A stretch of DNA of 64,000 nt from Bacteroidetes bacterium GWF2_38_335 (GCA_001769535.1 MEOH01000016.1:124001-188000), one strand, 5' to 3'; positions 1 through 9,063 are shown, counted from the first letter of the stretch. Program-made: numbers and translations. Notes: generated by a model from the sequence alone, not told the origin.

Positions 1-438
1 CTAAACACATTGGATCATGGCAGACTTTCAATCGCTGCAATGGGTCTGGGTTGTGCACAGGGTGCTTTCGAACTGGCGCTGAACTATGCCAAAGAAAGAG
101 TTCAGTTTGGAAAACCGCTGTCACACAATCAGGTGGTTGCCAACAAACTTGGTGATATGGCACTGAAAATCGAACTGGCAAGAAATCTCCTCTACAAAGC
201 ATGCTGGCTGAAAGACAATAAAAAACCTTTCGCAAAAGAAGCTGCCATGTCAAAACTGTATTGCTCAGAGATTGCCAAGCAGGTAGCCGACGAAGGCGTT
301 CAAATCCACGGCGGATACGGTCTGATGAAAGATTACGACATCGAACGTTTCTACAGAGACCAGAGATTATTACAGATTGGCGAAGGAACTTCTGAAATCC
401 AGAGATTGGTTGTTTCCCGTCACATCGGATGTTATTAA
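1..438 (+). CDS. Acyl-CoA dehydrogenase, C-terminal part (gene starts before the window)
   Basis: The reading frame is open from base 1, so the TTG at 10 is internal and only the last 145 residues are present. They form the C-terminal helical domain of the FAD-dependent acyl-CoA dehydrogenases, with the family patterns [15 protein letters not shown] and GEGTSEIQR. The Glu of GEGTSE aligns with the catalytic base of short-chain members such as butyryl-CoA dehydrogenase. The enzyme oxidises a short or branched acyl-CoA to the 2-enoyl-CoA and passes electrons to ETF. Substrate cannot be told from this half. It ends 23 bases before a CoA-transferase subunit gene, so a shared operon for acyl-CoA breakdown is likely. 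Confidence 0.93.
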   Translation, partial: LNTLDHGRLSIAAMGLGCAQGAFELALNYAKERVQFGKPLSHNQVVANKLGDMALKIELARNLLYKACWLKDNKKPFAKEAAMSKLYCSEIAKQVADEGVQIHGGYGLMKDYDIERFYRDQRLLQIGEGTSEIQRLVVSRHIGCY

Positions 439-461
439 TAGAAAATAAATTACATATTTAT

Positions 462-1154
462 ATGAATAAAGTTGTTAAAAACGCTCAAGAAGCCATTGCT
501 GGAATCAAAGATGGCATGACCATCCTTTTCGGCGGCTTCGGACTATGCGGTATTCCCGAAAACTGCATCAATGCGCTTGTTGAAAATGGCATTAAGGACC
601 TGACCTGTATTTCGAACAATGCCGGTGTTGATACTTTCGGTCTGGGATTACTCCTGAGAAAACATCAGATGAAAAAAATGATGGCTTCTTATGTGGGTGA
701 AAACAAGGAATTCGAAAGACAACTGCTCAGCGGTGAGCTTGAAGTGGAATTGATTCCGCAAGGCACACTAGCCGAAAGAATCAGGGCTGGCGGATTTGGT
801 ATTCCTGCTTTCTTTGTTCCCGCTGGTTACGGAACCGAAGTTCAGGGAAACAAAGAAGTCCGTGAATTCAACGGCAAACCCCACATCCTCGAGATGGGAA
901 TCACCGGCGATTATGCCATCATCAAAGCATGGAAAGGCGATACCAACGGAAACCTCATTTACCGCAATACTGCAAACAATTTCAATGGTCCCATGGCTGC
1001 TGCCGGAAAAATAACCATTGCCGAAGTTGAAGAACTGGTTCCATTTGGCCAGCTTGACCCCAACCAGATTCATACCCCCGGAATTTTCATCCAGAAAATC
1101 TTCCAGGGAACGAACTATGAGAAGAGAATTGAATTTGTAACAGAACGCGAGTAA
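462..1154 (+). CDS. scoA: 3-oxoacid CoA-transferase, subunit A
   Basis: This 230-residue protein is the alpha subunit of a family I CoA-transferase (succinyl-CoA:acetoacetate or butyryl/acetyl-CoA:acetoacetate type, the AtoD/ScoA/CtfA group). The N-terminal signature [13 protein letters not shown] and the [11 protein letters not shown] stretch are typical. The ATG at 462 is preferred over the upstream in-frame start at 429, because 429 lies inside the dehydrogenase gene and the family begins near [12 protein letters not shown]. The beta subunit follows after 20 bases. With the dehydrogenase upstream and an HMG-CoA-lyase-like gene downstream, acetoacetate activation or release is the likely job. 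The exact acyl partner is not visible from sequence. Confidence 0.93.
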   Translation: MNKVVKNAQEAIAGIKDGMTILFGGFGLCGIPENCINALVENGIKDLTCISNNAGVDTFGLGLLLRKHQMKKMMASYVGENKEFERQLLSGELEVELIPQGTLAERIRAGGFGIPAFFVPAGYGTEVQGNKEVREFNGKPHILEMGITGDYAIIKAWKGDTNGNLIYRNTANNFNGPMAAAGKITIAEVEELVPFGQLDPNQIHTPGIFIQKIFQGTNYEKRIEFVTERE

Positions 1155-1174
1155 TCATTTAAAAATTTAGACTT

Positions 1175-1831
1175 ATGGCTCTTGATAAAAATAGTATTGC
1201 AAAAAGGATTGCTCAGGAATTAAAGGACGGTTACTACGTCAATCTGGGCATCGGAATACCCACGCTGGTTGCAAATTACATCCCTCAGGGAATGAATGTG
1301 GTGCTGCAATCTGAAAACGGAATGTTGGGCATCGGTCCGTTCCCCGAAAAAGGAAAAGCCGATGCAGATTTGATCAATGCAGGAAAGCAGACCGTGACCA
1401 TACTACCTGGAGGTGCATTTTTTGATTCATCCACCAGTTTCGGAATGATTCGTGGCGGCCATGTTGACCTCACCGTACTTGGTGCTTTCGAAGTAACCGA
1501 AGAAGGCGACATCGCCAGCTGGAAAGTACCCGGAAAACTTGTTAAAGGCATGGGCGGCGCCATGGATTTGGTTGCTGCAGCAAAAAACATCATTGTAGCG
1601 ATGATGCATGCCGACAAAGACGGCAATTCAAAACTGCTGAAAAAGTGTACTTTGCCGCTAACCGGAGTAAAATGTGTGAAGCGTATTGTTACCGATCTGG
1701 CTGTGCTGGATGTTACTCCGAACGGCTTCAAACTCATTGAAAGAGCACCCGGAGTTTCGGTTGAAGAAATCAAATCAAAAACCGAGGGAAAACTGATCAT
1801 TGAGGGAGAAATTCCGGAGATGAAACTATAA
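1175..1831 (+). CDS. scoB: 3-oxoacid CoA-transferase, subunit B
   Basis: This 218-residue beta subunit carries the family I catalytic motif [10 protein letters not shown]. The Glu (about residue 47) forms the covalent glutamyl-CoA thioester during CoA transfer. Length and start ([19 protein letters not shown]) match the AtoA/ScoB/CtfB family. It directly follows subunit A and is followed by a strong hairpin with a T-run, so the operon probably ends here. The heterodimer is cytosolic and moves CoA between acetoacetate and another acyl-CoA, fitting the end of leucine or lysine breakdown or butyrate formation. Confidence 0.94.
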   Translation: MALDKNSIAKRIAQELKDGYYVNLGIGIPTLVANYIPQGMNVVLQSENGMLGIGPFPEKGKADADLINAGKQTVTILPGGAFFDSSTSFGMIRGGHVDLTVLGAFEVTEEGDIASWKVPGKLVKGMGGAMDLVAAAKNIIVAMMHADKDGNSKLLKKCTLPLTGVKCVKRIVTDLAVLDVTPNGFKLIERAPGVSVEEIKSKTEGKLIIEGEIPEMKL

Positions 1832-1840
1832 GAATTAATA

Positions 1841-1870
1841 GAAGAGTGGATTTTTTCCACTCTTTTTTTT
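1841..1870 (+). terminator. Rho-independent terminator after scoB
   Basis: GAGTGG and CCACTC arms around an ATTTTTT loop are followed by a run of ten T. It lies 10 bases after the scoB stop. Confidence 0.85.
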
Positions 1871-2062
1871 TATTTATAATCCCCAACATTATTTCAAACT
1901 ATTATACTCACACTTTTCGAAAAATCCCGGCCTTAAAACCTGACAACTATTTTAAACCGGTCAGTGGTGAAAGTTCAATCTATTAATCATCTTATTATTA
2001 AAGCAACCAAAAATAAAATTGCACGTCTATTTATTGAACAGTCAATATTTAAACCTACTACT

Positions 2063-4648
2063 ATGAAAAAGGCCATTATTTTTTTCGCATTGCTTTCCTT
2101 TTTTCTCTCTAATGGATTTGCTGCAGGACATACAGTATCACTAATTAACACTAATGGTACTTGCAATGGATCTTGTGACGGACAAATTACCGCACAAGTT
2201 ACAGGTGGTGTGGGTCCCTTTGAATATGCATGGACTGGCCCGGAACCATATACAGCAAATACAGCTACAATAACAAATTTATGTTCAGGAACATACTCGC
2301 TTGTTGTAACTGATTTGAGCGATATGTCTACAGCTACTGTTGAGACAACATTATACGACCCACCAATGATGTCACTTTCATTAATAAGTAATAATGAGTG
2401 CGGAGGTTGCGATGGTTATGCTAGTGCAAATTTAACTGGAGGTTATGGGCCATATTCTTTTTTTTGGTCAAGTGGACATACAACTCCATCTATTAATAAT
2501 GTTTGTCCGGGCAACTACACCGTAACTGCTTACGATTCAAATGGATGTACAGCGAGTAGTTCTATAATTATTCCTGATATTCCTTTAGTAGAAATTATAA
2601 TTGACATCGTTGGAAACTCGGCTTGCGGCGGAACTGACGGAAGTGTAGACATTATTTCTGTTACTGGAGGAATATCACCTTATACTTACATGTGGTCGAC
2701 TGGCCATAATACTCAGGATATCACCAATTTGTTACCCGGAACATATTGTGTTACTGTTGCCGATATCAACGGATGTTATTCTGCTGAATGCGCAAGTGTT
2801 GTTAACCTACCTGATTTCACTATTGTTCTGGATTCTCTTCAAGGTCCTAGTTGTGAAGATAACCTGCCCGGCTACATTGGAATTCATGCTGAAGGTGATG
2901 CAGTACCTTTTATATATGCTTGGTCCGGAGGGTATTCCACACCTGTATTAAATGATATTCCTGCAGGAAATTATATTGTTACCGTAACTGATGAAACTAC
3001 CTTATGCATTCATCAGGCCAGTTATTCAATTCCAAATACCTATAATATATATACTTCATTGTTTGTTGAAAATGTTAATTGCACTAATAATGGCTCTGCT
3101 TATGTTTCGGCCTATGGATTGCATCCTCCTTTTACTTATTTATGGAGTGATTCCGAAGGACAAACTGATTCAATAGCCATAGGACTTTCTCCCGGAGAAA
3201 TTTCAGTGACTGTTACCGATGATATTGGATGTTACAGAGTAGCTGTCGGAACAATTCTTAATGATTGCAAAAATGTAATCAGCGGAAAAGTATTTAATGA
3301 CTTAAATGAAAATTGCATACAGGATCCTGGTGAAGAACCATATGTTGGAGTAACAGTGAGATCATTACCCGGTTATTACTATTCCATTACCAATAGTTTA
3401 GGATATTATTCAATATTAACACCGGAAATGAATAATACAATTCAATTAGTGGGATTAAGCTCTCTTTGCACTTCAATTTGTCCCACATCAGGTCTATACA
3501 CCGCAAATTTTGCAGTTTTGGGAGACACAATTTCAGACTTGGATTTTGCTATTGATATAGATTCTACGCAGCTCAATCTTGTTATTCACCCTGGATGGAC
3601 AGGCTCGCACCCCGGATTTGAAAAACGTTATTGGTGTTATTATTATAACAACAGTGCAATTCCAGTGGATGCAACAATAAATTTTGTATACGATACTTTA
3701 TTAATTTTTAATTATTGTACCATGGGCGGTGTGCATGATGCAATTAATCATACAATTACATGGTATTTTACGGATATACCCCCTGCATTTACTTGGGATT
3801 GGCTAAATAAACCGCAAGCCTATTTCACTGTACCTGTAACCGCTTCATTAACAGATCAACTTGAGACTTACTTTGAAATACTGCCAATAATTGGAGATGT
3901 TCAACCCTCAAATAACACTTTGTTTTGTACCGAGCCAATTACGGGCTCTCATGATCCTAACGACAAACAGGTTTATCCAAAAGGCATTGGAGAGAATGGT
4001 TGTATTTTCCCCGCAGATTCTGTGCTGCTTTACACAATAAGGTTTCAAAACAATGGAAACGATACAGCATTTACTGTGGTTGTAATTGATACATTATCAC
4101 CCAATGTTGATCCGGGCACACTTGTAGCGGGAGCAGCAAGTCATCCCTACACACTTGACATGAGTGGTCAGGGAATATTGACTTTCAGGTTCGACAATAT
4201 TCTGTTGCCCGACAGCACAACAAACGAAGAAGGAAGTAAAGGATATTTCAATTATTCTGTACATCTGAAACCCGGACTTCCATTTGGAACTGTTATTGAA
4301 AATACTGCCGGAATTTATTTTGATTACAATGAAGCGGTAATAACAAATACAGTCGTTAATACACTATGTGATCCAACAACAACTCCTGTTGTTTCTGCCC
4401 GGGGAAATGCATCTGTTTATCCCAATCCATTTAGTTCGTCTGCAACAATAAGTTTAACAGATTTGAAAAAAGGAGAACACTGGAACCTCGAACTTACCGA
4501 CATTATGGGACGAAATGTAAAAACATTAAAAAATATCAGTATGGAAAAGTATGTTATTTCGGGTGAAGATTTAAAAAATGGAGTATATTTTTATCATATA
4601 AGTTCAGATGAAGGTCTTGATTTACATGGAAAAATTGTAGTTGAATAA
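2063..4648 (+). CDS. SprB-repeat T9SS-secreted surface protein
   Basis: From the ATG at 2063 this is an 861-residue exported protein; the in-frame start at 1964 would put 33 odd residues before a clear signal peptide (MKKAIIFFALLSFFLSNGFAAG). Residues about 20-420 hold at least five SprB-type repeats of 75-85 residues, each with C..C/GxDGS and GG.xPYxYxW patterns and an N.xxGxYxVTVTDxxGC ending. An SdrD-B-like segment (GKVFNDLNENCIQDPGEE) and a DUF7619-like domain (SHDPNDKQVYPKG) follow. The last ~80 residues (YPNPFSSSATISL) are a type A T9SS sorting domain. SprB repeats occur in gliding adhesins, but no gliding genes are present here, so adhesion is inferred only. It is preceded by about 190 bases without a gene and looks monocistronic. 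Confidence 0.9.
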   Translation: MKKAIIFFALLSFFLSNGFAAGHTVSLINTNGTCNGSCDGQITAQVTGGVGPFEYAWTGPEPYTANTATITNLCSGTYSLVVTDLSDMSTATVETTLYDPPMMSLSLISNNECGGCDGYASANLTGGYGPYSFFWSSGHTTPSINNVCPGNYTVTAYDSNGCTASSSIIIPDIPLVEIIIDIVGNSACGGTDGSVDIISVTGGISPYTYMWSTGHNTQDITNLLPGTYCVTVADINGCYSAECASVVNLPDFTIVLDSLQGPSCEDNLPGYIGIHAEGDAVPFIYAWSGGYSTPVLNDIPAGNYIVTVTDETTLCIHQASYSIPNTYNIYTSLFVENVNCTNNGSAYVSAYGLHPPFTYLWSDSEGQTDSIAIGLSPGEISVTVTDDIGCYRVAVGTILNDCKNVISGKVFNDLNENCIQDPGEEPYVGVTVRSLPGYYYSITNSLGYYSILTPEMNNTIQLVGLSSLCTSICPTSGLYTANFAVLGDTISDLDFAIDIDSTQLNLVIHPGWTGSHPGFEKRYWCYYYNNSAIPVDATINFVYDTLLIFNYCTMGGVHDAINHTITWYFTDIPPAFTWDWLNKPQAYFTVPVTASLTDQLETYFEILPIIGDVQPSNNTLFCTEPITGSHDPNDKQVYPKGIGENGCIFPADSVLLYTIRFQNNGNDTAFTVVVIDTLSPNVDPGTLVAGAASHPYTLDMSGQGILTFRFDNILLPDSTTNEEGSKGYFNYSVHLKPGLPFGTVIENTAGIYFDYNEAVITNTVVNTLCDPTTTPVVSARGNASVYPNPFSSSATISLTDLKKGEHWNLELTDIMGRNVKTLKNISMEKYVISGEDLKNGVYFYHISSDEGLDLHGKIVVE

Positions 4649-4852
4649 AATCTCAATTTCTGTACTTTAAGTATTGAAGAGCCGGACTTTATTTGTTAAA
4701 TACCTAATTTCAACTATTAATTGAAAATAAGATAATTGTCTTCATTTCTGTAATTACTTCTTATTGGATTGTTGTACATTTATTTTTATAGGTTTAAATT
4801 GTCTGCAAATAATTCCTATGTCTTACTTTTCGCCTAATTAGCTAAAAAAACC

Positions 4853-4860
4853 TAACTTTG
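4853..4860 (+). promoter_or_regulatory. -7 promoter box (TAACTTTG)
   Basis: It matches the Bacteroidota TAnnTTTG box and ends only four bases before the ATG at 4865. If used, transcription would begin at or very near the start codon, giving a leaderless mRNA. No clear -33 TTTG is visible. Confidence 0.5.
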
Positions 4861-4864
4861 TAAT

Positions 4865-5710
4865 ATGATTATCAATTCAAAAATAAAAATCACCGAAACC
4901 CCCCGCGACGGTTGGCAGGCCTTGCCAAATATCATTCCGGCAAAAACCAAAGCAGCCCACATCAACAAACTGCTCAAAGCCGGTTTCGACACCGTTGAAG
5001 TCGGAAGTTTTGTTTCAGCAAAAGCCATTCCACAACTGGCCGACACTGCTGATCTGATTAAGCTTTTGGATTTATCCCATAAAAAAACAAAAATCATGAC
5101 CTTAATCGGCAATGAAAAAGGTCTGGATGCCGCCATGCAATTCGAAGAAATTGACCGCATCTCCTATCCTTTTTCAATTTCGCCAACATTTCTGAAAAAG
5201 AATCTGAACATCACTGCTGAAGAAGGTTACAAAATGATTGACCAAATCATGGATCAATGCCAGAAACACAAAAAAGAACCTGTAATTTATATTGCCATGG
5301 GTTTTGGCAATCCTTACGGAGATTTATGGTCCATGGAACTGCTAATTAAAGCCATTGAAGTCATCAAAAACAAAGGAGCTAAAATCATCTCAATTACCGA
5401 CATCACTGGAGTTGCAGATGCTGAAAAAATTGCTTCAGTATATTCAACAATAATTCCCAAATTCCCCGAAATTGAATTCGGCATCCATCTGCACTCAACC
5501 CGCGAAACCGTGATGGTAAAAATTGATGCCGCATACCAAAACGGAGTCAGGCGTTTCGACACCGTCCTCAACGGTATGGGCGGTTGCCCGATGACCGGAA
5601 TGGAATTGCTGGGTAATCTTGATACATTGGATTTGATAAAATTTATGGAAAAAATTAGGGTTGAGCATGGATTGAAATCATCACAACTAAAGTTATCAAA
5701 TTTGTTTTAA
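4865..5710 (+). CDS. Hydroxymethylglutaryl-CoA lyase family enzyme
   Basis: This 281-residue protein has the DRE-TIM metallolyase fold of HMG-CoA lyase, which cleaves HMG-CoA to acetyl-CoA and acetoacetate in leucine breakdown. Visible active-site features are the N-terminal PRDGWQ (usually PRDGLQNE), VEVGSFVSAKAIPQLAD, the metal-binding HxH (HLH), and the NGMGGCP loop with its catalytic Cys, followed by the LLGN Asn. It differs from standard lyases in having DGWQALPN for DGLQNE and HLHSTRE for HxHDTxG, so a related 3-hydroxy-3-methyl or citramalyl-type substrate is possible. It is about 15-20 residues shorter than typical lyases. It lies between the CoA-transferase genes, which would use acetoacetate, and a second lyase-like gene. 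Confidence 0.82.
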   Translation: MIINSKIKITETPRDGWQALPNIIPAKTKAAHINKLLKAGFDTVEVGSFVSAKAIPQLADTADLIKLLDLSHKKTKIMTLIGNEKGLDAAMQFEEIDRISYPFSISPTFLKKNLNITAEEGYKMIDQIMDQCQKHKKEPVIYIAMGFGNPYGDLWSMELLIKAIEVIKNKGAKIISITDITGVADAEKIASVYSTIIPKFPEIEFGIHLHSTRETVMVKIDAAYQNGVRRFDTVLNGMGGCPMTGMELLGNLDTLDLIKFMEKIRVEHGLKSSQLKLSNLF

Positions 5711-5757
5711 ATGATTTTCAGATATCAGTCAGATTAATTTTCTGCATTTTTAAAAAC

Positions 5758-5777
5758 ATTCGCGCATTCGCGGCAAA
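5758..5777 (+). repeat. Copy of the ATTCGCGCATTAGCGGCAAA intergenic element
   Basis: One mismatch (TTCGCGG for TTAGCGG) from the consensus seen at 7023, 7113, 7958 and 37136. It lies between the two lyase-like genes. Confidence 0.75.
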
Positions 5778-5803
5778 CCCATTTCTTTTGAACATTTTTT
5801 TCC

Positions 5804-5811
5804 TATATTTG
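5804..5811 (+). promoter_or_regulatory. -7 promoter box (TATATTTG)
   Basis: A perfect TAnnTTTG box, 46 bases before the ATG at 5858. A TTTG lies upstream at 5787-5790 but is closer than the usual ~19 bp. Confidence 0.55.
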
Positions 5812-5857
5812 TTATGCAATTAATTTGAATTAAACAGAAACCAAAAAAACAAAGATT

Positions 5858-6865
5858 ATGAACTACCCAAAGAAAGTGACTTTAGGTGACATTACCGTAA
5901 GAGACGGATTTCAGCACGAAGAACAATTCATTCCAACAGAAGCCAAATTATGGCTTGCTGAACAGTTAATTTTATGCGGTTTTAAACACATTGAAACCAC
6001 AAATTTCGGTAATCCTTCCGGCATGCCTCAGTTTAAGGATGCCGATGAACTGATGAAAGGAATTTACGCAAGCAAAAGAATCAAAGACCTTCTTCCTTCA
6101 GTTTCTCTTACTGCTATTACCATCCGTGAAAAAGCCATTGAAAGAGCCATCGAAGCTAAAAAAGCAGGATTTGGTCCGAATAGAATATTGCTGATGGTTT
6201 CAACTTCAGAATCACATCACAAGAAAAACTCCGGTCTTTTTTTGGAAGAATACTGGAAAATGGCCGAGAAATACATTCCGATGGCCCATGCAGCCGGAAT
6301 AAAAGTTAACGGAACAGTAAGCACCATCTGGGGATGCCCCATCGAAGGCCCGACCAAAATGGAAAAAGCAATTGATTTCACAAAAAGATGGTTAGACATC
6401 GGAGCCAATGACGTGGAACATGCCGATCATGACGGTTCAGCTTCACCAGACAGAGTTTATCGCTACTTCAGCATGCTGATGGATTCAATTCCAAACCCCG
6501 AAAAACACATCGTTCATTTCCACGTAACACGTGGTTGGGGATTGGCAAACGTACTGGCTGCATTACAAGCCGGAATGACCAACTATGAATCAACCATGGG
6601 CGGAATTGGCGGACAGCCAGCCAACTTTGTCAGCGGAGTACCGGTATCAGGAACCGGCGCATATTATTATAAAGATGCCAGCACCGTTGGTCTCGTTCAG
6701 ACCGAAGACATGGTGGTGATGATGGACGAAATGGGTATTGACACCGGACTGGATATTGACAAAGTACTCGAAACCGGTAAAATGGTTGAAAGAATTGTTG
6801 GCAGACAGCTTCGTTCGGAAACCCTTCGCAACGGCAGAATCCCAAAAACCCTCACAGGAAGATAA
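5858..6865 (+). CDS. HMG-CoA lyase-like DRE-TIM protein lacking the catalytic Cys
   Basis: A 335-residue protein of the same superfamily as its neighbour but from a different branch. It keeps TVRDGFQHEEQFIPTEAK at the N-terminus, IETTNFGNPSGMPQFKD, an HFH metal motif and the MGGIGGQPAN loop. In that loop a Gln stands where true HMG-CoA lyases have the catalytic Cys (GGCP). The ~50-residue C-terminal tail is longer than in the lyase. The metal-site residues argue for an active metal-dependent aldolase or lyase, but the Cys loss argues against HMG-CoA lyase activity. Having its own promoter box and terminator suggests a single-gene transcript. Substrate unknown; a role with branched acyl-CoA intermediates is inferred from neighbours. 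Confidence 0.75.
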   Translation: MNYPKKVTLGDITVRDGFQHEEQFIPTEAKLWLAEQLILCGFKHIETTNFGNPSGMPQFKDADELMKGIYASKRIKDLLPSVSLTAITIREKAIERAIEAKKAGFGPNRILLMVSTSESHHKKNSGLFLEEYWKMAEKYIPMAHAAGIKVNGTVSTIWGCPIEGPTKMEKAIDFTKRWLDIGANDVEHADHDGSASPDRVYRYFSMLMDSIPNPEKHIVHFHVTRGWGLANVLAALQAGMTNYESTMGGIGGQPANFVSGVPVSGTGAYYYKDASTVGLVQTEDMVVMMDEMGIDTGLDIDKVLETGKMVERIVGRQLRSETLRNGRIPKTLTGR

Positions 6866-6881
6866 TATTCAATTAAAATAG

Positions 6882-6911
6882 AAAAAGGTGCAGCAATGTG
6901 CCTTTTTTTTT
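6882..6911 (+). terminator. Rho-independent terminator after 5858-6865
   Basis: AAAAAGG...CCTTTTT arms (with G-U pairs in GGTGC/GTGCC) and a long T-run, 16 bases after the stop. Confidence 0.75.
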
Positions 6912-6935
6912 GCTAATTTGGTTTATTGTAATTTT

Positions 6936-7000
6936 GGGTTACAAGGTTACAGGGTGACAGGGTTACAAGGTTACAGGGTGACAGGGTTACAAGGTGACAA
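6936..7000 (+). repeat. Tandem 8-nt repeat (GGTTACAA/GGTTACAG/GGTGACAG)
   Basis: Eight consecutive 8-nt units of form GGTKACAR, themselves organised as a 24-nt higher-order unit repeated 2.7 times. Non-coding. Confidence 0.85.
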
Positions 7001-7022
7001 CCGAAAATCATCAATAAATAAC

Positions 7023-7132
7023 ATTCGCGCATTAGCGGCAAATATAAACCAAACATTAACCAAACATTCGCGCTCCCGATGACTATCGGGAAGTGGCAAA
7101 TAATAACCAAACATTCGCGCATTAGCGGCAAA
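7023..7132 (+). repeat. Three clustered copies of the ATTCGCGCATTAGCGGCAAA element
   Basis: Two exact copies (7023-7042, 7113-7132) flank a third copy at 7065-7100. The third is interrupted after ATTCGCGC by a small hairpin (TCCCGATGACTATCGGGA). The last copy ends three bases before the ATG at 7136, so it takes the place of a normal ribosome-binding leader. Confidence 0.85.
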
Positions 7133-7135
7133 AAC

Positions 7136-7864
7136 ATGGAAAACTTAAAATCTCTCTCCAAAGAACAAAAAGTCAGAACAATCATAGATTTCTGGCACCG
7201 CACCATGATGCACCACGCCATCTGGTTCGCTGAAGTCCAGCATCAGCTCGGACGAGAAAAAGCCTTTGAAATCATGAAAAATGCCTGGGAAAAGAGCTAT
7301 GATATTCAGATGAAACGTCTGTCAAAAGTTCTCGGTTTTGAAATGCAGGAAGATCTTCCAAAACCCCTACTCGACCTGCCCGAACCAAAAATTGACGAGC
7401 TCATGAATGCCACTGCTGTCAGCTGGCTGGCAAACGATGGAGTATGGTTTCAGTCTGTGGAGTTTGCATACGGAATGCACGATGCCAAAAGATGCAACGA
7501 CACCGCCTGGGGATATTTTTCTCCCTTCGAAGCCATGTCAATAAAAAAGTTGTTGAGTTTACCCGAAAATTCCGGACTTGATGGACTGAAAAAAGCGCTG
7601 CAGTTCAGACTTTATGCCTGCGTTAATGAGCAATCCATTGTAGAAGAAACAGAGAACAGTTTTGTTTTTCAGATGAATGATTGCAGAGTACAATCGGCCC
7701 GCAAAAGAAAAAACCTGGATGATTATCCCTGCAAATCAGGCGGATTGGTAGAATACCGAACCTTTGCCGAAACCATTGACAGCCGGATCAAAACCGAATG
7801 CATCTGCTGCCCGCCCGACAAACATCCTGATAACTATTATTGTGCATGGAAATTCTATCTATAG
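7136..7864 (+). CDS. Conserved cytosolic protein with C-terminal Cys cluster (DUF6125-like)
   Basis: This 242-residue protein has no signal peptide or membrane segment. The ATG at 7136 is preferred over the in-frame start at 7079, because the first 19 codons of the longer form are read through the intergenic repeat element. The N-terminal half is helical (FWHRTMMHHAIWFAEVQHQLG). The C-terminal third has MNDCRVQSARKRKNLDDYPCKSGG and ends in CICCPPDKHPDNYYCAWKF, so five or six cysteines could bind a metal. The pattern resembles the uncharacterised DUF6125 family from anaerobes; the family name is from memory and not certain. Function unknown. Confidence 0.7.
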   Translation: MENLKSLSKEQKVRTIIDFWHRTMMHHAIWFAEVQHQLGREKAFEIMKNAWEKSYDIQMKRLSKVLGFEMQEDLPKPLLDLPEPKIDELMNATAVSWLANDGVWFQSVEFAYGMHDAKRCNDTAWGYFSPFEAMSIKKLLSLPENSGLDGLKKALQFRLYACVNEQSIVEETENSFVFQMNDCRVQSARKRKNLDDYPCKSGGLVEYRTFAETIDSRIKTECICCPPDKHPDNYYCAWKFYL

Positions 7865-7867
7865 ATT

Positions 7868-7975
7868 TTTGCCGCGAATGCGCGAATGTTAAATTTAAAG
7901 GTAAAATAAATAAATTTCGCGCATTAGCAGCATAAAAATCATACTCTTAAAAAAATCATTCGCGCATTAGCGGCA
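7868..7975. repeat. Inverted copies of the ATTCGCGCATTAGCGGC element
   Basis: A reverse-complement copy (7868-7887) faces a direct copy (7958-7975), with a diverged third copy (7915-7933) between them. The outer pair can form a long hairpin between two convergent genes, so it may act as a bidirectional terminator. Confidence 0.8.
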
Positions 7976-7981
7976 TTTCCT

Positions 7982-8959
7982 TCAATTACCAACCGCATCC
8001 TCAATTAATTCCGAGTAAAAATCCACAAGATTATATCCTGCAGCCCTTACCTGCTGGGGAATGATGCTGGCTTCACTTTGGCCCGGAACCGTGTTTATTT
8101 CCATAAAATACAGTCCCTTGGCATTGTACAAATAATCAATCCTCACCACCCCTTTACAATCCAGAATATCATATATTTTTGAAGAAAGATCTTTAATTGT
8201 TCTTTGCAGGGCAGCGGGAATCTCGGCCGGAGTGACTTCTCTGGAAGCCCCTTCGTATTTTGCCTCATAGTCAAAAAACTCATTTTGGGAAATGATTTCA
8301 GTGATGGGAAGGATATACTCCTTTTTCTTGCCTTTAAACACCCCGCAAGTCAGCTCGCGTGACTTCAGAAACTCTTCGATGAGCACTTCACCGTCTTCTT
8401 CAAAAGCTCTTTTAATGGCAGGTTCAAGCTGATCAAGTTCCTTAACCAAAGTTATCCCAAAGCTCGATCCACCGTTATTGGGTTTGACGATGGCAGGAAG
8501 TCCGACAGCTTTAACAATTTCCTTAATGTCAATTTTATCCTTTTTCCTCATGAAAAAGTCCTTCGCCAGCTTAATATCATGTTCTTTGAGAAACAGTTTG
8601 GTGGCATATTTATTGAAAGTTAAAGCCGACGAAAAAGCCGAACAAGTGGTGTAGGGCACTTTCAACAAGTCAAAGTAAGACTGTAGTATACCGTTTTCGC
8701 CAGGAGTCCCGTGGATGATGATAAATGCACAATCAAATTTGATTCTCTTCCCGTAATATTCGAAGCTGAAATCATCCTTATTGACTTTAATTTTCACTTC
8801 CTTACTGATTTCGACATTCCAGTCAGATCCTTTAACATGAACCAAAAAAGGAAGAAATTTTTCGTGATCGATATTTTGAATCACCTGTGCGGCACTTTTC
8901 ACAGAAATAACTGATTCGGATGAATCACCACCGCCTAAAACTGCTATAGTTTTTTTCAT
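7982..8959 (-). CDS. ddl: D-alanine--D-alanine ligase
   Basis: A 325-residue ATP-grasp enzyme that joins two D-alanines for the peptidoglycan stem peptide. It shows the N-terminal AVLGGGDSSE loop, HGTPGENGILQSYFDLLKVPYT (family pattern HGxxGEDGxxQ), the VKPNNGGSSFGI nucleotide loop and the metal/substrate-binding EINTVPGQSEASIIPQQ near the end. Length fits (Ddl 300-370). It is read toward the DUF6125-like gene, and an inverted-repeat element separates the two stop codons. Upstream is a hairpin-forming repeat, so it is probably transcribed alone. Confidence 0.93.
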   Translation of the reverse strand: MKKTIAVLGGGDSSESVISVKSAAQVIQNIDHEKFLPFLVHVKGSDWNVEISKEVKIKVNKDDFSFEYYGKRIKFDCAFIIIHGTPGENGILQSYFDLLKVPYTTCSAFSSALTFNKYATKLFLKEHDIKLAKDFFMRKKDKIDIKEIVKAVGLPAIVKPNNGGSSFGITLVKELDQLEPAIKRAFEEDGEVLIEEFLKSRELTCGVFKGKKKEYILPITEIISQNEFFDYEAKYEGASREVTPAEIPAALQRTIKDLSSKIYDILDCKGVVRIDYLYNAKGLYFMEINTVPGQSEASIIPQQVRAAGYNLVDFYSELIEDAVGN

Positions 8960-8973
8960 AAAATATTAATTAG

Positions 8974-9063
8974 TTGATTAGCAGATTAGCAGATTAGCAG
9001 ATTAGCAGATTAATGTTCAAATAAAAAATTTGCACATCTGCTAATTAACATATCTGCTAATTA
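8974..9063. repeat. AGCAGATT tandem repeat facing AATCTGCT copies (hairpin element)
   Basis: The left arm is GATTAGCA repeated about four times (8-nt unit). The right arm carries ATCTGCTAATTA twice. The two can pair around an AT-rich loop. The same family is at 39841-39975 and 52641-52753. Confidence 0.8.

Noticed and set aside
1285-1860. Minus-strand 191-codon open frame over scoB
   Set aside because: Antisense shadow of a clearly recognised CoA-transferase subunit.
6936-7132. CRISPR-like array
   Set aside because: Repeats are contiguous 8-nt units or an irregular 20-nt element without unique spacers of constant length, and there are no cas genes.
6888-7221. Open frames on both strands across the GGTTACAA array and the first codons of 7136
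   Set aside because: Repetitive LQGYRVTG-type translation from a 24-nt repeat; one overlaps the real gene antisense.
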